Notes: generated by a model from the sequence alone, not told the origin. A stretch of 12,688 nt of DNA from a bacterium (GCA_024231375.1 JAAEQP010001161.1:1-12688), one strand, 5' to 3'. Positions 6,165 through 12,688 are shown, counted from the first letter of the stretch. A program made the numbers and translations.

Positions 6165-6589
6165 TTCTTCCCACCCAGCAAGGGGACACCGCATTTCCTG
6201 GCCGCCTTCGTCAGTAGCCTGTCCTGTGTCGCGATGGGGAGCCCGGACCTCATGGCAAGGTCCAAGTAGGATGCGTCATAGGTGGAAAGGCGAAGGTCCC
6301 GTGCAAGGGCGATGATATCGGTCAGCATACGCTCGGGGCTTTTTTGCTCGACCAGGAGTGGAAGACTCGACACCAGTTCAAGAAACCGCACCACGTCCGC
6401 CTTCCCCAAGCGGCGTTTTCGTTCGGCCACGAGCAGCACGTTGCCAACTTCTAAGGGCCAGATAGCGGGAACGACCGCTTCGCCATCGGCGAGACGTTCC
6501 AACACGGAGTCGGCATACTTGCTCGCCTCGTCCTCGAAACACCACGCCATCACCACCGAGTTGTCCACGACAAACCGTGCCGGGCTCAT
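6158..6589 (-). CDS. vapC: VapC-type PIN-domain ribonuclease toxin
   Basis: A 143-residue PIN-domain protein. The four acidic residues that hold the catalytic metal are visible: D9 in FVVDNSVVMAW, E47 in WPLEVGNVL, D105 in STYDASYLDLA and D123 in IATQDRLLTKAA. VapC toxins are Mg-dependent endoribonucleases that cut tRNA or rRNA; the target here cannot be read from sequence. Its ATG overlaps the stop of the Phd-like antitoxin as ATGA, the standard antitoxin-first layout. The last codons (GKKA) and stop lie in the dispersed repeat at 6086-6164. The length is normal, so the toxin looks intact. Confidence 0.93.
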   Translation of the reverse strand: MSPARFVVDNSVVMAWCFEDEASKYADSVLERLADGEAVVPAIWPLEVGNVLLVAERKRRLGKADVVRFLELVSSLPLLVEQKSPERMLTDIIALARDLRLSTYDASYLDLAMRSGLPIATQDRLLTKAARKCGVPLLGGKKA

Positions 6590-6825
6590 CGCCGCCCCTC
6601 CTCGATCATGTCGCGAATCGACAAGCCGTCGAGACGATGCCCCGCGCGGAATCGTTTCAGTTCGGCGATGGTCTCGTCCGCGGGCTTCCTCTTCGACGGA
6701 TCGGCGGGTACCAACGTCGCCACGGGGACGCCGTGCTTCTCAATGGCGATCCGTTCTCCCTTGGCTACCCGCTCAAGAAGTTTGGACAAGTGTGTCTTTG
6801 CCTCGTATGCGCCAACGGTATCCAT
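6586..6825 (-). CDS. Phd/YefM-family antitoxin of VapC
   Basis: A 79-residue antitoxin. The N-terminal signature VGAYEAKTHLSKLLERVAKGERIAIEKHGVPVATLVP is the Phd/YefM dimerisation and DNA-binding domain. The acidic/basic C-terminus (FRAGHRLDGLSIRDMIEEGRR) is the likely toxin-binding tail. AAGGAG lies seven bases before the ATG, so translation should be strong. Phd antitoxins repress their own operon; two palindromic boxes just upstream (6841-6859) are candidate operators. Phd with VapC is a common pairing. Confidence 0.92.
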   Translation of the reverse strand: MDTVGAYEAKTHLSKLLERVAKGERIAIEKHGVPVATLVPADPSKRKPADETIAELKRFRAGHRLDGLSIRDMIEEGRR

Positions 6826-6832
6826 GGTCTGT

Positions 6833-6884
6833 CTCCTTGCGACTGGTCTACGACTAGTCGAAACTTCTGCTGGTGATACGTCAA
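6833..6884 (-). promoter_or_regulatory. Operator, promoter and ribosome binding site of phd-vapC
   Basis: Two near-identical palindromic boxes, GACTGGTC (6841-6848) and GACTAGTC (6852-6859), repeat with an 11-base period, about one helical turn. The second is the core of the perfect palindrome CGACTAGTCG (6851-6860). On the minus strand TTGACG (6884-6879) with a 17-base spacer leads to TCGACT (6861-6856), so the second box would cover the -10. The Shine-Dalgarno AAGGAG is at 6838-6833. Confidence 0.5.
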
Positions 6885-6908
6885 GGGGGTGGTGGTGGCG
6901 GTTCTGTC

Positions 6909-7080
6909 GTCCCTACGGGACTTGTTTGGGGAGGGGCAGCGATCCCAGGACTACGCTTCGCTTGTCCTGGGCTATCTTCGGGCCGTCCGCTACGCGGACT
7001 CTTTGATTGGAAAACCTGCCAGTCGTGGTGCGACTTTGCGGTCGCGTTGGTGGCGCGGTCGGAGGCTATCCCACAACGCG
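6909..7080. repeat. Run of five hairpins in a 319-base gene-free gap
   Basis: Five inverted repeats follow one another: GTCCC-TAC-GGGAC (6909-6921), CCCAGGAC and GTCCTGGG around 12 bases (6944-6971), GTCCGC-TAC-GCGGAC (6985-6999), AGTCG-TGGTG-CGACT (7021-7035), and CGCGTTG and CAACGCG around 24 bases (7043-7080). The first three have loops that begin with TAC. The first part recalls multi-hairpin intergenic repeats that I remember from planctomycete-like genomes. The element lies between the stop of the unknown 298-residue gene and the phd promoter. It may be a dispersed repeat or a structured RNA; no coding potential is evident, and 7081-7144 shows nothing further. Confidence 0.65.
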
Positions 7081-7144
7081 AAGTCGTTCCCCCTCGCCAC
7101 TTCTTGTCAAACGCGTCACTCTGCGCTGCTGTTTGGTGTTGCCC

Positions 7145-8041
7145 TCATTCCGTTATCCAATCTCTGATTTCGCCGAATGGAAGTGAGAGGTTCTGGGCAA
7201 GCTCCTCAAGCCTCAATTCTACGAACGTGACTACGTCATCGAAATCTGAAACCATCTTCTGGGGAACCGGACTGTTGATCTCTCCCCGAAGAACGCCAGT
7301 CGCTGCCAAGACTGCATCTCGAATGTAGTTAGTCGTGAAGGTGGACCGCATGAAGTCCACGTTTTCCGGCAGCCACGATTGGTCGTGGATGAAACCGTCC
7401 GTTTCCCAGAGACGGGGCGGTCCACCACCAATCTCCGCAGTCCAAGGTGAGAAGATGGGGTTCTTTTCGTCCGGATACATCAGAACGGATGCGTACTGGA
7501 GGACGCCACACGCTCGACCCACCGATGGTACGGTCCACCACTCCCGCCACAGGTCCGCCACAGCAGGGAACGCCGTACCAAAGGTCCCAATGGTGAGGAT
7601 CCATGAGTATGGGCTGGCGCCCATTCCGGAGAATGACAGATCGCATTCTTGGTCGATCTTGTCCAGAATGGCATTACATATGAAATCTGAAACGGCCCCA
7701 CGATGGGTCGGCGACAGCAGGTCTCGGAATCCAGCGTGCTTCGCGAGGACCGCTGAGAACTGCTCAACGAACCCGGCGTACTCTGATTCGTGAGAGGCCA
7801 TCAGGTCCTCCTGCCAAGCGGATAGGCAGATTGGCAAGAGGAATAGAAACAGGTCCTTCTGGACCTCCTGATACATCAGATCATCGGCGTAGCTATACAG
7901 GTCGACGGCATCCGGCTTCGCGCCAAGGGTGCAAAGTCGTCCGTAGTGGCTCGGGTCATAGTCGAAGGGTTTCTGGGTGATCGTATCGGGTACCGAAGGA
8001 GTTCCGAAAGCGCTGATCACGTCCTTAACGTCTGCCGCCAT
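7145..8041 (-). CDS. Protein of unknown function, 298 residues
   Basis: I recognise no named domain. There is no signal peptide, and the hydrophobic stretch near DLFLFLLPICLSAW is followed by a polar segment, so it is probably soluble. Tryptophan- and tyrosine-rich blocks look conserved: DLYSYADDLMYQEVQKDLF, WREWWTVPSVGRACGVLQYA, LMYPDEKNPIFSPWTAE and GGGPPRLWETDGF. I believe similar uncharacterised proteins occur in planctomycete-like genomes, but that is recollection. The start is set at the second ATG (MAADVKDV) because GGGA lies ten bases upstream; a longer form from 8062 (MRREPHD) has no clear ribosome binding site. It follows the glycosidase gene by about 75 bases on the same strand and may be co-transcribed. 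Confidence 0.75.
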   Translation of the reverse strand: MAADVKDVISAFGTPSVPDTITQKPFDYDPSHYGRLCTLGAKPDAVDLYSYADDLMYQEVQKDLFLFLLPICLSAWQEDLMASHESEYAGFVEQFSAVLAKHAGFRDLLSPTHRGAVSDFICNAILDKIDQECDLSFSGMGASPYSWILTIGTFGTAFPAVADLWREWWTVPSVGRACGVLQYASVLMYPDEKNPIFSPWTAEIGGGPPRLWETDGFIHDQSWLPENVDFMRSTFTTNYIRDAVLAATGVLRGEINSPVPQKMVSDFDDVVTFVELRLEELAQNLSLPFGEIRDWITE

Positions 8042-8090
8042 GTCGTGTGGTTCCCTTCGCATCTTACGACCACGTACTCATATCTTCACC

Positions 8091-8130
8091 CCATCCGGTA
8101 AACCCTTTTGTCCTGTCAAATGACGCCCGG
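8091..8130. repeat. CCTGTCAA-type dispersed repeat, copy 3
   Basis: Forty bases matching 1831-1870 at 32 positions, both starting CCATCC and ending near TGTCAAA.GAC.CC.GG. It overlaps the end of the GH140-like gene: its TCAAATGAC provides the final Val-Ile codons and the stop (8116-8118). Copies 1 and 3 therefore both mark the 3' ends of the two glycosidase-like genes. Confidence 0.6.
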
Positions 8131-9777
8131 ACCGGCTTTCATCCTCTCTGAATTCGCGCCCATTCGTGCTGGGCCATCCTGAATTCTCAGCCTACCCCCC
8201 TCCAACACCACGACCCAATCATGCACTTCGGGCGGCAGGGGCGGCGTCCAGGTGCCGTCCGCGTCTGGGGTGACGGGGCCGAGGTCGGTGCGTTGTCCGG
8301 TGCAGGGGTCGAAGTACCACGCCGTGTAGGCTGCGTTGGGTTCGAGATCGCGGATGGTGGGCGGGTCCCAGAGGAGAGGGACGTAGACGATGCGCAGTTT
8401 TCCGGGGATGCCGACGGCGCGGGGGGCGTAGGCGTTGGTGTCGCCGGGTTCGGCGCCGACCCATTCGGGATGGGATTCGAGTTGCCACCAGGGGAACTGG
8501 CGCATGAGGACGCCGCCGTGGCCGACTTGGCGCGAACCGGGAAGCTGGGCGGCTTCGCGCCACGGGGTGTTGCCCCAGCATCGGCCGTGGGGCGACGGGC
8601 CATACGGCTCCGCTTCGGTGCTCATTTGCCAGATGCCGTTGGCGCCGTAGGTGTGACCAGCGGCGCCGTTCAACACGGAATGGTAGAAGCAGAGGCGTTG
8701 CACGTTCTGCCAGCAGCGGCCGAGGATGCCTTCGTAGTTCACTTCGGAATCGATGACGGGCATAACGGGTTCGCGCGCGACGGATTTAGCCATGGACGCG
8801 GCCGTGTTGGGCACGCTGTCGAGATCGCTGTGACCGGTCTGAAGCATTTCGAAGTCGAGGATGGCCGGGTCGTCGACCTGGTCGCGGCCGTATTGGGTCG
8901 GATGAATGGTGATGGTGTTGTCGTAGCCGTCGATGTCGCGGACGTAGCGGGTTACTTCCGACCAGCCATGTTTCTGGAACGTCTCATCCGCTTTCCGGTT
9001 CTCGGACAGGTAGTAGGCCATGCCTGCTTCGCCACAGATGCACCACGCCACGGGATAGGCGCTGTACCGCGCGACAAGATGGCGCCAGAAGCGTTTGGCG
9101 CGGTCCACACCCAGTTGCGGCAGGTAGTAGCCCCACATGCCGACAATGCATGGCATGAGGCCGTTGTCGACCAAATACGCGATCTTCTTGTCCGCCGCAT
9201 CGTAGTAGGCGGCGTTGATGCGCGCGAAGTCAGCCTCGAAGGGAAGCCCCGCTTCGTTACACCCGCGCGCGTCGGTGACGTCCATGTCGGGATACGGGCC
9301 CGCCACGATCTGGATGACGTTGTACCCCTTTTGGACGCGGTCGGCGGCGAGTTCCTTCACCCCGTCCGGCCAGTCCAGCCGGGTCGACAACCCCATCCAC
9401 CACGTATCGCCCAGCCAGAAGAAGGGCGTGCCGTCGGTGTGCTCGAAATGGCGCTTGTCTTCGGCGACTCGCATGCGGCCGTGCTTGAGGAGGGGATTCG
9501 GTCCGGTGTACGGCGCGACCTCCAAGGTTCCGTGCTGGTCGTGTAACCCGGCGTCGCCGGCGTTGGAGCATTCCGTGCGGAACGTGTGCGCGCCTTCTTC
9601 GGGGGACGACAGCCGGACGCGCCAAGTGCCGTCGCCTGCCCAGAACGCGGGGATTCGGCGTTCGGTGCCCCTGGGGCTGGTTAGGATGATGTCCAGTTCG
9701 GTTTCGTTGTAGGGGTCGTCATAGGCGGCCGTTGAGGTGAACGCGATTTCTGCGATGGCGTTGGTCTGGGTGCGCAT
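8116..9777 (-). CDS. GH140-like glycoside hydrolase (DUF5060-DUF4038-type)
   Basis: A 553-residue protein. Residues about 5-88 are a DUF5060-type beta-sandwich (AEIAFTSTAAYDDPYNETEL...). Residues about 95-430 are the DUF4038/apiosidase-like TIM barrel (DGTPFFWLGDTWW, then VIQIVAGPYPD). Residues about 440-530 are a C-terminal beta domain (LRIVYVPLL, WYFDPCTGQRTDLG) like the collagen-binding-type domain of this family. E250 in WCICGEAGM and E345 in VIDSEVNYEG are the best candidates for catalytic acid and nucleophile. GH140 members remove apiose from plant rhamnogalacturonan-II; this protein may use another glycoside. AGGAGA lies six bases before the ATG, so the start is sound. No signal peptide is present, unlike most exported members, so it may act inside the cell on imported oligosaccharides. 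The last two residues and stop fall in a dispersed repeat. Confidence 0.85.
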   Translation of the reverse strand: MRTQTNAIAEIAFTSTAAYDDPYNETELDIILTSPRGTERRIPAFWAGDGTWRVRLSSPEEGAHTFRTECSNAGDAGLHDQHGTLEVAPYTGPNPLLKHGRMRVAEDKRHFEHTDGTPFFWLGDTWWMGLSTRLDWPDGVKELAADRVQKGYNVIQIVAGPYPDMDVTDARGCNEAGLPFEADFARINAAYYDAADKKIAYLVDNGLMPCIVGMWGYYLPQLGVDRAKRFWRHLVARYSAYPVAWCICGEAGMAYYLSENRKADETFQKHGWSEVTRYVRDIDGYDNTITIHPTQYGRDQVDDPAILDFEMLQTGHSDLDSVPNTAASMAKSVAREPVMPVIDSEVNYEGILGRCWQNVQRLCFYHSVLNGAAGHTYGANGIWQMSTEAEPYGPSPHGRCWGNTPWREAAQLPGSRQVGHGGVLMRQFPWWQLESHPEWVGAEPGDTNAYAPRAVGIPGKLRIVYVPLLWDPPTIRDLEPNAAYTAWYFDPCTGQRTDLGPVTPDADGTWTPPLPPEVHDWVVVLEGGRLRIQDGPARMGANSERMKAGPGVI

Positions 9778-9803
9778 GGGTTGTCTCCTGCTCTCAAGTA
9801 ATG

Positions 9804-9817
9804 GGTCTTATAGGACC
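9804..9817. promoter_or_regulatory. Palindromic operator candidate over the -10 of the GH140-like gene
   Basis: GGTCTTATAGGACC is a 14-base palindrome with 12 of 14 bases symmetric, 27 bases before the start codon. On the minus strand it contains TATAAG (9812-9807), a good -10; no convincing -35 is seen 17 bases above it. The GTC...TAT...GAC layout resembles FadR-type GntR operators, which often control sugar catabolism genes. No regulator gene lies in the window. Confidence 0.45.
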
Positions 9818-9820
9818 TAT

Positions 9821-9894
9821 GCGAAAAGACCTGGGACAGTCCCGTCTACGTCCGCCTCCGGCGGACTTCGCTTGGTACAGTCCCGGTTTTTCGC
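9821..9894. repeat. REP-like double stem-loop, copy 2
   Basis: The outer arms GCGAAAAGACCTGGGAC (9821-9837) and GTCCCGGTTTTTCGC (9880-9894) pair with small bulges. The inner stem GTCCGCC-TCC-GGCGGAC (9850-9866) is perfect. The conserved blocks at 9833-9847 and 9867-9884 match copy 1 at 5-75. It lies between the HIT gene stop and the promoter of the GH140-like gene, so on the minus strand it is again 3' of a gene. Confidence 0.8.
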
Positions 9895-9913
9895 TTCACG
9901 GACACGTGAGGGC

Positions 9914-10330
9914 TCAGTCCAGCGTTGCTCGAATCTGCGTTGCGAGGTCGTCGAGAGTCTCGCGTGGTTGTGGCTTCGGGTGTTCCTTGTAGATGGCGTA
10001 GAGACCGTCGTTGTGGTATCGCGGCATGATGTGGAAATGGACGTGCATGACTTCTTGGCCGGCCGCGACGCCGTTCGACTGGTGGATGTTCATGCCGTCG
10101 GGTTCGAACGCGGCCCGCACGGCCGTGGCCATCCGCACGACGGTACGCGCCAAGGCCGCCGCTGTGGCATCGTCGAGTTCCCACACGTGTTCGACATGCA
10201 CACGCGGCACAATCAGGACGTGGCCGGGATTCGCCTGACGAAGGTCCATGAACGCAACCGTATCTTCGTCTTCATACACCATGCTTGCGGGACTCGTCCC
10301 CGCTGCGATGTCGCAGAATACGCAGGACAT
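9914..10330 (-). CDS. HIT-family nucleotide-binding hydrolase
   Basis: A 138-residue protein of the histidine-triad superfamily, Hint/HinT-like branch. The triad HVHFHIMPR is at 96-104, with H98 as the expected nucleophile. The N-terminus SCVFCDIAAG has the C3..C6 pair which, with later histidines, often binds zinc. PGHVLIVPRVHVEHVWEL at about 35-52 is the usual second conserved block. Such proteins hydrolyse nucleoside phosphoramidates or dinucleoside polyphosphates as small cytoplasmic dimers; the precise substrate is not readable. GGAGG eight bases before the ATG supports the start. It seems to be a single gene: a hairpin-bearing gap of 110 bases precedes it and the REP-like element follows. 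Confidence 0.93.
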   Translation of the reverse strand: MSCVFCDIAAGTSPASMVYEDEDTVAFMDLRQANPGHVLIVPRVHVEHVWELDDATAAALARTVVRMATAVRAAFEPDGMNIHQSNGVAAGQEVMHVHFHIMPRYHNDGLYAIYKEHPKPQPRETLDDLATQIRATLD

Positions 10331-10400
10331 GACTTCCGCCCTCCAGAATCTTAGCGATCAACAGTCGCGGAACCGGACGCAATGCGAAGAGTCAAAGACC

Positions 10401-10432
10401 CCTCACCCCAACCCTCTCCCGTTGGGAGAGGG
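10401..10432. repeat. CCCTCTCCC hairpin downstream of the aminotransferase gene
   Basis: CCCTCTCCC (10412-10420) and GGGAGAGGG (10424-10432) form a perfect nine-pair stem with loop GTT, preceded by CCTCACCCCAA. It begins eight bases beyond the aminotransferase stop on the minus strand. The same CCTCACCC..CCCTCTCCC motif is, from general knowledge, a very common intergenic repeat across bacteria. It could end transcription, but no T-run follows. Confidence 0.7.
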
Positions 10433-10440
10433 GGAAGAGC

Positions 10441-11685
10441 CTACGCGCGGTTGCGGTCCGCTACGGTCCGCACGATGGCGGCGGCCCGTTCGCAATGCTC
10501 CGGCTGATACTTCTCGCAGAACGTCGACCAACGGATGAAGGTCTTGAGGAATTCTGTTGCATTCGGGCACGATTCGCCGGTGAATTCATGGGTACGCGAC
10601 GCGGGCGGCACGGAATAGGGGTACTGCCCCTTCCGTACCTTTTCTTGTAGACATGTCAGCGCGGCGGGCATGAGGTAGTACTGGCCCATGCCTGCGCCGG
10701 GGATGCCCGCCTCGGCCAGTTGCGCCGCGAAGGATTCCGTGTCGCACGAGAAGGCGTCGGCGTCGATATTGAGGCCCACCATCCAGCACGAGTACACCGT
10801 GGTGGATTCGGGAATGGGGAGGGGGGTGATGCCGGGAATTTCGCTCAGCAACCCGGTCAACAAGCGAATCATCTTGTCCCGGTGCGTTACCTGGTCGCGA
10901 ATGACTTCGAGCTGGGCAAGGCAGATGGCCGCGGTGCAACTCGGCATGCGGTACGCGTGCCCCGCCTCGGCGTGGACCCGGCCGAAATGGGGTTCCATCA
11001 CGCCGCCCCGGCTGTGGCCGACGAAGCGGGCGCGTTCGGCCAGGGCATCGTCGTTCGTCACCAGGCATCCGCCCACGTCCGACCCCATGGTCTTTTCGGC
11101 ATCGAACGAAAACCCGCCGGCAAGGCCCAGGGTTCCGGCGATTCGTCCCTTGTACTCACCGAACACGGCCTGACACGCGTCCTCGTAGACCGCGAGACCC
11201 CGATCCGCCGCCAATTCCAGGATGGGGTCCATGTCATCCATCAAGCCCGTCATGTGAACGCACAGGATGCCTTTGGTGCGGTCGGTGATGCACGGCGCAA
11301 TGGTGTCGGCCGAGAAGTTCACCGTTCCCGGCGCTGCATCGGGGAAGACGGGAATCAGGTCCTGCGCGATGAGCCCCTGAACCGTTCCGTAGTCGGTAAT
11401 GGGGCTGACGATCACCTCGTCACCCGGTTCCCACGGCATGGCGGCGGCAAGCACGGCCAATGCGGGCGTGCAACCGGGTGTGGCGATGCAATGCTTGACC
11501 CCGAGCGCATCCGCGAAGGCGCGCTCGAAGCGCCCCATCATGTCGCAGGTGAGTCCGCCATCGAGCACTTCCTGGATGTATGCGGCCGCGTTCGGGCCGA
11601 TGGTGCGGGGAAAGGCTGTCGGCAGATCGCCGACCTCGTCCAGATGCGCTTGTGCCCCCCATTTCGCAGCAACGCGCTCAGTCAT
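10441..11685 (-). CDS. DegT/DnrJ/EryC1/StrS-family PLP aminotransferase
   Basis: A 414-residue PLP enzyme with fold type I aspartate-aminotransferase architecture. The cofactor lysine is K198 in FSFDAEKTMGSDVGG, and VYEDACQAVFGEYKG at 166-180 carries the aspartate (D169) that pairs with the pyridine nitrogen. CIATPGCTPALAVL near 66-79 is the phosphate-binding segment, and HMTGLMDDMDPI is a family signature. Members transaminate keto-sugars, usually from glutamate, or dehydrate them. The substrate cannot be named; the upstream epimerase relative suggests a sugar. GGAGG four bases before the ATG, 14 bases after the epimerase stop, indicates one operon. The protein is slightly longer than typical sugar aminotransferases, mostly at the C-terminus (about 330-414). 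Confidence 0.92.
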   Translation of the reverse strand: MTERVAAKWGAQAHLDEVGDLPTAFPRTIGPNAAAYIQEVLDGGLTCDMMGRFERAFADALGVKHCIATPGCTPALAVLAAAMPWEPGDEVIVSPITDYGTVQGLIAQDLIPVFPDAAPGTVNFSADTIAPCITDRTKGILCVHMTGLMDDMDPILELAADRGLAVYEDACQAVFGEYKGRIAGTLGLAGGFSFDAEKTMGSDVGGCLVTNDDALAERARFVGHSRGGVMEPHFGRVHAEAGHAYRMPSCTAAICLAQLEVIRDQVTHRDKMIRLLTGLLSEIPGITPLPIPESTTVYSCWMVGLNIDADAFSCDTESFAAQLAEAGIPGAGMGQYYLMPAALTCLQEKVRKGQYPYSVPPASRTHEFTGESCPNATEFLKTFIRWSTFCEKYQPEHCERAAAIVRTVADRNRA

Positions 11686-11699
11686 GATTCCTCCCCCTC

Positions 11700-12572
11700 T
11701 CAGTCAAACGTCATCACGTACCGGCACGTGAACTGTTCTCCCGGTTCGAGGCACTGCACGCCCTCGCGATCCTTGAATTCGCCGTCGTAGCCCTTGGAGT
11801 CGGCAAGACCGCACCACGGTTCGATGCATACGAACTGGGGCTGTTGCGACTGTGCCCACAGGCCCAAGTACGGGAAACCCTGAAACTCCAGGGCGACCTT
11901 CGGGCCCTGACTCCCCGAAGCGAGCGTAACTTTCTTCGAGTTGAGCCCCTTGAACACCAGCGCGCCGCGCGCGAACAGGTCGTCTGTCAGCGGAATGGTC
12001 TGACGGCCTTCGAAGAAGGGTTCCGTCTCACCGCCGTAGAGATCGTCCCTAAGCAACCACCGGGGAGCTTCCTCGGCTTGGTCAAATTCCAGTTGATAGT
12101 CGCCCCAGGCTTCCTCCGCCTTGAAGGGCGCCATGAACCCGGGGTGCGCGCCCAGTGAGAACCACATGGGGGAATCGGCGGGGTTCGTCACGACGTACTC
12201 GACGGTCACCCGGTTGTCCTCAACCGTGTAGGCCACCCGCAGGGCGAATCGGAACGGGTACGCCTGGAGCGTCCGTTCGTCCTCGGCCAGTTCGTACACG
12301 ACGTGCAGACCGCCCTTGTCTACAACGCGGAACATCTGGTCGCGCGCGAACCCGTGTTGGGGAAGGGCATACTCCACACCGTCATGGCGGTACCGGTCGC
12401 CGTTGAGACGTCCCACAATCGGAAACAGGACAGGCGCATGCCGTGCCCACACCGACGGCGTAGCATCCCAGAGATACTGAAGTCGATGCTGTTTCGACCA
12501 GATACTGCACAGTTCCGCGCCGCGGTGTTTCGCAAGCACGATCAGTTGGTCGTTCTCCAGACGCGCTCCCAT
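11700..12572 (-). CDS. Aldose 1-epimerase family protein, LacX-like
   Basis: A 290-residue galactose-mutarotase-fold protein. Key residues of the family are in place: H73 in LPQHGFAR, H143 in SLGAHPGF and the general-base glutamate E251 in CIEPWCGLAD. ARHAPVLFPIVGRLNGDRY at about 43-61 is typical of the LacX branch. The family interconverts the anomers of free sugars; LacX-type proteins act on unknown or phosphorylated sugars. The start is supported by GGGGGAAG before the ATG. It is the first gene of the operon with the aminotransferase. Length is normal and nothing looks broken. Confidence 0.93.
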   Translation of the reverse strand: MGARLENDQLIVLAKHRGAELCSIWSKQHRLQYLWDATPSVWARHAPVLFPIVGRLNGDRYRHDGVEYALPQHGFARDQMFRVVDKGGLHVVYELAEDERTLQAYPFRFALRVAYTVEDNRVTVEYVVTNPADSPMWFSLGAHPGFMAPFKAEEAWGDYQLEFDQAEEAPRWLLRDDLYGGETEPFFEGRQTIPLTDDLFARGALVFKGLNSKKVTLASGSQGPKVALEFQGFPYLGLWAQSQQPQFVCIEPWCGLADSKGYDGEFKDREGVQCLEPGEQFTCRYVMTFD

Positions 12573-12688
12573 TGCTTCACTTCCCCCGTTTAAGGTTTGA
12601 CTTGGCGTCGGGCATTGACACTAGTCGATGATCCAGTCCCCACAGTCAATAGCTTGAAGAATTCGTTGGCGGGGATCAAATCGCGAGA
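12573..12688. other. Upstream region of the epimerase-aminotransferase operon
   Basis: No gene is seen. ATTGAC (12614-12619) and GTCAAT (12645-12650) form an inverted repeat, and on the minus strand TTGACT (12649-12644) could be a -35, but no good -10 lies at the right distance. It probably holds the operon promoter. Confidence 0.3.

Noticed and set aside
4648..7080. Integron-style gene cassette array, suggested by same-strand small operons separated by palindromes
   Set aside because: I found no paired attC core sites (RYYYAAC/GTTRRRY) at regular positions and no integrase; the palindromes belong to different families and do not bound each gene.
6873..7328. 151-residue plus-strand frame covering the hairpin run
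   Set aside because: Its N-terminal half is hairpin repeat and the rest is antisense to the unknown 298-residue gene; there is no ribosome binding site or domain.
8221..9546. 441-residue open frame on the plus strand
   Set aside because: Antisense shadow of the GH140-like gene, with low-complexity Gly/Val/Asp composition and no recognisable domain.
10401..10432. Classical Rho-independent terminator
   Set aside because: The stem is strong, but no T-run follows on the minus strand, and the motif is a widespread intergenic repeat; it is kept only as a repeat.
10720..11790. 356-residue open frame on the plus strand
   Set aside because: Antisense to the aminotransferase and the end of the epimerase, both of which have intact catalytic residues.
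1..12688. CRISPR array, tRNA or rRNA genes
   Set aside because: No regularly spaced direct repeats, no cloverleaf with a TTCGA-type arm and no rRNA-like segment were seen on either strand.

Overview
The window is G+C-rich bacterial DNA. All 14 protein genes I can support lie on the minus strand, so transcription runs from high to low coordinates. Most genes with their own ribosome binding site start with ATG behind a clear Shine-Dalgarno sequence. Secreted and unusual glycoside hydrolases, small toxin-antitoxin operons, a eukaryote-like sulfotransferase and intergenic spaces full of dispersed palindromes suggest an environmental genome of the Planctomycetota / Lentisphaerota / Hydrogenedentota kind. 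That placement rests on gene style only and is weak; there is no rRNA or other marker gene.

Layout in the direction of transcription. (1) 12572-10441: a LacX-type aldose 1-epimerase relative and a DegT/AHBA-type PLP aminotransferase, 14 bases apart, probably one sugar-handling operon. (2) 10330-9914: a HIT-family nucleotide hydrolase/transferase. (3) 9777-8116: a GH140/DUF4038-type glycoside hydrolase without a signal peptide, behind a palindromic operator candidate. (4) 8041-7145: a 298-residue protein of unknown function. (5) 6825-6158: a Phd-VapC toxin-antitoxin pair. (6) 6002-4847: a three-gene overlapping operon of small antitoxin, ParE/RelE toxin and sulfotransferase. (7) 4408-1883: a secreted 841-residue multidomain protein with an N-terminal GH2-type sugar-binding domain and a probable TIM-barrel core of no family I recognise. 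(8) 1745-125: a second copy of the small antitoxin, overlapped not by a toxin but by a membrane-anchored protein resembling an acyl carrier protein, then an aminoglycoside phosphotransferase-like kinase.

Four gene junctions (6586-6589, 5814-5817, 5509-5512, 1542-1545) are the same ATGA stop/start overlap, which implies translational coupling. The two antitoxin copies match at 43 of 60 aligned residues and have related promoter regions, so one arose by duplication and has a different partner.

The intergenic DNA is the most striking part. It holds several families of dispersed palindromic elements: a pair of REP-like double stem-loops (5-75 and 9821-9894) whose stems differ in sequence but keep their pairing; a 28-base inverted repeat with one mismatch (4648-4721); a repeat that forms the 3' ends of both the sulfotransferase and vapC (4769-4863, 6086-6164); a run of five hairpins (6909-7080); a CCTGTCAA-type repeat (1831-1870, 6051-6082, 8091-8130); and a CCCTCTCCC hairpin (10412-10432). 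Most sit just 3' of genes. I saw no tRNA, rRNA, CRISPR array, transposase or integrase.
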